64,000 nucleotides of DNA from Thomasclavelia sp. (GTDB taxonomy: Bacteria > Bacillota_I > Bacilli_A > Erysipelotrichales > Coprobacillaceae): contig JAQVWN010000009.1 in assembly GCA_028749475.1 (NCBI GenBank), forward strand, positions 1-64,000, written 5' to 3'. Position numbers and translations under genes: made by a program. Below the pieces are notes generated by a model. The model ran no database searches. It saw nothing but the letters and a program-made list of their open reading frames with translations, and was not told where the DNA came from. Below are positions 61,283-64,000 of the stretch, one piece after another; within the stretch, counting starts at the first letter, position 1, and every line of letters begins with the position of its first letter.

Positions 61283-61875
61283 TGACATTACCTAACAAAC
61301 TAACAATTATTAGAATTATCCTTGTTCCGATTTTACTTCTAATTTATGTGTTTCCTTATGCTAAATATGGAATCTATTTACCTACATATAGTGTATTAGG
61401 TAGTAATATTTCATTGTTAAATCTAATAACATTATTAATATTTGGAATAGCTTCTTTTACTGATTATTTAGATGGTCGAATTGCAAGAGAAAATAAACTA
61501 ATTACTACTTTTGGTAAATTTGCAGATCCTATTGCTGATAAGTTACTTATCAATACAATATTGCTTTTATTAGCTGATCGTGGATATATAACAATTGTAA
61601 TTCCAATTATTATGATTTGGAGAGATATGATTGTTGATGCAATTAGATTAGTAGCTGCAAATAAAAATAAAGTTATTGCAGCTAGTAAGTATGGAAAATT
61701 AAAAACCGCTTCTCAAATGCTAGGAGTAGTACTTTTATTACTTTCCAATTTTCCATTCTCATACCTTGGTATTAGAGTTGATTTAATAGTTATCGTTATT
61801 GCAACGATAGTTTCTTTAATAAGCGGATTTGAATATTTTTGGAAAAATAAAGATATAATATTGGAGTCAATATAA
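61282..61875 (+). CDS. pgsA: Phosphatidylglycerophosphate synthase
   Basis: PgsA joins CDP-diacylglycerol and glycerol-3-phosphate, the committed step to phosphatidylglycerol. The 197-residue membrane protein has the CDP-alcohol phosphotransferase motif DGRIAR, then GKFADPIADKL; the motif DGxxARx8Gx3Dx3D is complete. It has several hydrophobic segments. It has no ribosome binding site of its own and relies on coupling to rodZ. Its neighbours rodZ and cinA-recA are typical. Confidence 0.95.
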   Translation: MTLPNKLTIIRIILVPILLLIYVFPYAKYGIYLPTYSVLGSNISLLNLITLLIFGIASFTDYLDGRIARENKLITTFGKFADPIADKLLINTILLLLADRGYITIVIPIIMIWRDMIVDAIRLVAANKNKVIAASKYGKLKTASQMLGVVLLLLSNFPFSYLGIRVDLIVIVIATIVSLISGFEYFWKNKDIILESI

Positions 61876-62342
61876 TGAGTGATTTAGAAAAACTAACAAA
61901 ATACTTAATTGAAAATGAAATAAGTATTTCATCTGTTGAATCTTTTACAGTTGGAACATTTGGAGCAATGCTAGGATCTATTCCTGGCATTTCTAAAGTT
62001 TATAAAGGAAGTTTGGTTACTTACCAAACTGAAACAAAGGAACGCCTATTGGATATTAGTCATGATATTATCAAAAAGTATGGAGTAGTATCAAAAGAAA
62101 TAGCTTCCTTAATGTGCGTAACTGGAAAAAATATTTTAAACAGCGATATATGTGTTTCGTTTACTGGTAATGCTGGTCCAGATACAATGGAAGGAAAACC
62201 GGTAGGCTTAGTATACGTAGGTATTGCTTATGGTGATGCTAAGGTTTATCAACTAGAATTAAAAGGTGAAAGACATGAAATAGTCAAACAAGCTATTGAT
62301 TTCACTTTAGAAAAATTGTTAGAAGAATTTAAAGTAAATTAA
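61875..62342 (+). CDS. Nicotinamide-nucleotide amidase (CinA C-terminal domain)
   Basis: The 155-residue PncC domain corresponds to the C-terminal part of CinA and lacks the N-terminal MoCF-like domain. It deamidates NMN to nicotinate mononucleotide in pyridine-nucleotide recycling. Signatures are SVESFTVGTFGAML (family SAESCTGG... with changes), IPGISKVYKGSLVTYQTE, VSFTGNAGPD and GLVYVGIAYGD. The usual catalytic Ser-Thr-Gly-Gly stretch reads SFTVGTF, a departure that might reduce activity. Its TAA is 37 nt before recA. Confidence 0.85.
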   Translation: MSDLEKLTKYLIENEISISSVESFTVGTFGAMLGSIPGISKVYKGSLVTYQTETKERLLDISHDIIKKYGVVSKEIASLMCVTGKNILNSDICVSFTGNAGPDTMEGKPVGLVYVGIAYGDAKVYQLELKGERHEIVKQAIDFTLEKLLEEFKVN

Positions 62343-62379
62343 TTAAGTAATTAGTATAAATGATAGGAGGGTGTTTATT

Positions 62380-63399
62380 ATGGCAGATAAAAAAGTAGAT
62401 AAAAAAGAACAAGCATTAGATGATGCAATTAAACAAATCGAAAAACAATTTGGTAAAGGTTCAGTTATGAAACTTGGAGATAGAGCATCAGTTAATGTTG
62501 ATGTTATCCCAACAGGTTCTTTAACTCTCGATATGGCTTTAGGAATAGGTGGCTATCCTAAAGGACGTATCATTGAAATTTATGGTCCCGAATCAAGTGG
62601 TAAAACTACCCTTACTCTTCATGCAATTGCTGAAGTTCAAAAACAAGGTGGGAGAGCTGCTTTCATCGATGCAGAACATGCAATTGATCCTGTATATGCC
62701 CAAAACTTAGGTGTTAATATTGATGAATTAATTCTTTCTCAACCTGATTCTGGTGAACAAGGATTAGAAATAGCTGAAACATTAGTTCGCTCTGGAGCTA
62801 TTGATTTAGTAGTAGTTGATTCAGTTGCGGCCTTAGTCCCTCAAGTTGAACTTGATGGAGAAATGGGTGACCAACAAATGGGACTTCAAGCTAGATTGAT
62901 GTCTAAAGCTTTAAGAAAACTTTCAGGTGTTATGTCAAAAACTGATTGTACTATTATCTTTATTAACCAATTAAGAGAAAAGATTGGAATTATGTTTGGT
63001 AATCCGGAAACAACTACTGGTGGTAGAGCTTTAAAATTCTATTCTTCAGTTCGTATTGAAATTAGAAGAAGTGAAGCTATTAAAAATGGTACTGAAATAG
63101 TAGGTAATAAAGTTAATATTAAAGTTGTTAAAAATAAAGTTGCACCTCCATTTAAATCAACTCAAGTAGATATTATTTATGGTAAAGGTATTTCTCGTGA
63201 TGGAGAAATAGTAGATCTTGCTGTAGATAAAGATATTATTGAAAAATCTGGTGCATGGTATGCATATAAAGGTGAAAAAATCGGACAAGGTAGAGAAAAT
63301 GCTAAAGCGTTTTTAACTAATCATCCTGATGTAATGGAAGAAGTAACTCAAAAAATAAAAGAGGCTATGAAACCACCTGTCGAAGAGACAGAGGCTTAG
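62380..63399 (+). CDS. recA: Recombinase RecA
   Basis: RecA forms filaments on single-stranded DNA for recombination and SOS induction. The protein has 339 residues from the ATG at 62380 (GGAGGG upstream); a GTG three codons earlier is rejected. It has [13 protein letters not shown], Walker [11 protein letters not shown] (about 69-78), [12 protein letters not shown], the L1 loop region [26 protein letters not shown] and the L2-region [10 protein letters not shown]. No SOS operator was recognised in the short gap upstream. The stop lies in a terminator. Confidence 0.98.
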   Translation: MADKKVDKKEQALDDAIKQIEKQFGKGSVMKLGDRASVNVDVIPTGSLTLDMALGIGGYPKGRIIEIYGPESSGKTTLTLHAIAEVQKQGGRAAFIDAEHAIDPVYAQNLGVNIDELILSQPDSGEQGLEIAETLVRSGAIDLVVVDSVAALVPQVELDGEMGDQQMGLQARLMSKALRKLSGVMSKTDCTIIFINQLREKIGIMFGNPETTTGGRALKFYSSVRIEIRRSEAIKNGTEIVGNKVNIKVVKNKVAPPFKSTQVDIIYGKGISRDGEIVDLAVDKDIIEKSGAWYAYKGEKIGQGRENAKAFLTNHPDVMEEVTQKIKEAMKPPVEETEA

Positions 63400-63412
63400 G
63401 CCTCTTTTTTTA
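63390..63412. terminator. Bidirectional terminator after recA
   Basis: AGAGGC / GCCTCT with a TTAG loop, which contains the stop codon, and a T-run. Confidence 0.75.
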
Positions 63413-64000
63413 TTTTCATTTTTCTTATTACTTCTTTTGTTTCACTATTAACTTTGTTTGATTCAATAATTTTTTGAAGAGATTTATTATATGTAACTAT
63501 GTCTAAGTTATTATTTTTAAGGTATGACATAGTTTGTTTTGGATGATTTACAAAACAAGAACTAATTAACCAAGCTTTTCCCATCATAACATAGTAATAT
63601 TCACTTGTAATATTATCTGTAACTTTAAATATATAATCTAAGTATTCTTCTTCTTTATAATAATTTAATAAAACGATTAATCCAAATCTAATTTCATATT
63701 CCTTATTAGATGATAAATACTTGTTTATATAATGTATCATTTCATTCTTATATTTTTTAATTATCTTTAACCCATTTACTGTTGAATCACATATAGCCCA
63801 GTTATTCATCTTAGGTATAAAGCTATCTAAATAGTTTGTTAGTTCTAAAAAAGAAATATTTTTTAAGCAACCAATTACGAGTCCTTCTAAAAAATATTCT
63901 TCATAATAATCTTGTTGAAGATTCTTGAAATAGTCTTCATAATTTTCACTTGCAATTTTCTTGGCAAGTACCCTTAAATCAGGAATTCTAACTCCAATAA
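63396..64000 (-). CDS. AlkD-like DNA alkylation repair protein (partial)
   Basis: The frame stays open from 63396 to the window end, so the start is outside; an internal Met at 63809 is not the start. About 200 residues are visible. They begin [15 protein letters not shown] and contain [11 protein letters not shown] and [14 protein letters not shown], followed by helical repeats, matching the HEAT-like AlkD family that excises alkylated bases. The Asp in NWAICD fits the conserved catalytic-site region. It is convergent with recA, sharing the terminator. Confidence 0.87.
   Translation of the reverse strand, partial: IGVRIPDLRVLAKKIASENYEDYFKNLQQDYYEEYFLEGLVIGCLKNISFLELTNYLDSFIPKMNNWAICDSTVNGLKIIKKYKNEMIHYINKYLSSNKEYEIRFGLIVLLNYYKEEEYLDYIFKVTDNITSEYYYVMMGKAWLISSCFVNHPKQTMSYLKNNNLDIVTYNKSLQKIIESNKVNSETKEVIRKMKIKKEA

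Noticed and set aside
62343-62379. LexA/SOS operator before recA
   Set aside because: The 37-nt gap has no GAAC-N4-GTTC-type or related palindrome. An operator could lie upstream of the operon instead.

Overview
The window is a dense, AT-rich stretch of a low-GC Gram-positive (Bacillota) chromosome. Genes use the standard code, since TGA serves as a stop. The ribosome binding sites are of the GGAGG type. The gene neighbourhoods (pgsA-cinA-recA, cysS-mrnC-rlmB-sigma-rpmG-secE-nusG, glgC-glgD-glgA, queA-tgt), a T-box leader, Spx, RqcP, RodZ and DivIC point to a walled, gut-type member of the Bacilli/Erysipelotrichia branch. That placement is an inference. I saw no rRNA, tRNA, CRISPR array, transposase or prophage, so this looks mostly like core chromosome.

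Layout. 1-3.7 kb: the end of a histidine kinase gene, then queuosine genes queH, queA and tgt on the minus strand, and a HAD phosphatase. 3.7-7.4 kb: two COG0523-type metal GTPases (one with a long His-rich linker, one fused to a DUF1980-like domain), an unknown membrane protein and a PHP phosphatase. 7.5-12.3 kb: serC-serA, a polysaccharide deacetylase, a patatin and ridA. 12.4-17 kb: two von Willebrand-type surface proteins with the same unusual cell-wall sorting motif. 17-23 kb: uppP, trpS, spx, a CYTH protein, nadK, a pseudouridine synthase and a SEDS (RodA/FtsW) protein. 23-33 kb: a Cys-less PTS EIIB-like membrane protein, a Sel1-repeat protein, an M29 peptidase, a VOC protein, prfC, a small protein, a GNAT, a MATE exporter and a P-type-ATPase-like pseudoenzyme. 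33-40 kb: a second pseudouridine synthase, a YheO-type regulator, a CBS pyrophosphatase, rqcP, a T-box-controlled amino-acid ABC transporter and a glycerate kinase. 40-48.5 kb: DivIC, two tandem Cof phosphatases, ung, folC and the glycogen operon behind a cre-like site. 48.5-54 kb: cysS to nusG. 54-64 kb: typA, a cre-linked structured non-coding RNA with its own terminator, a lipoprotein plus membrane methyltransferase-like pair, a YgjP-type peptidase, a TrmH-type methyltransferase, rodZ-pgsA-cinA-recA and a partial alkD-like gene.

The most unusual items are: (1) the orphan structured RNA at about 56083-56279, preceded by a perfect match to the CcpA cre consensus; (2) the 653-residue protein that keeps the P1B-ATPase layout but has lost its main catalytic motifs; (3) the GTPase-DUF1980 fusion beside a His-rich COG0523 protein; (4) the membrane-anchored EIIB-like domain whose phosphorylated Cys is Ser; (5) start codons placed right behind -10 boxes without a ribosome binding site; and (6) several divergent gene pairs with symmetric, overlapping -10 boxes. 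Promoters, terminators and RNA folds were read by eye and were not computed.
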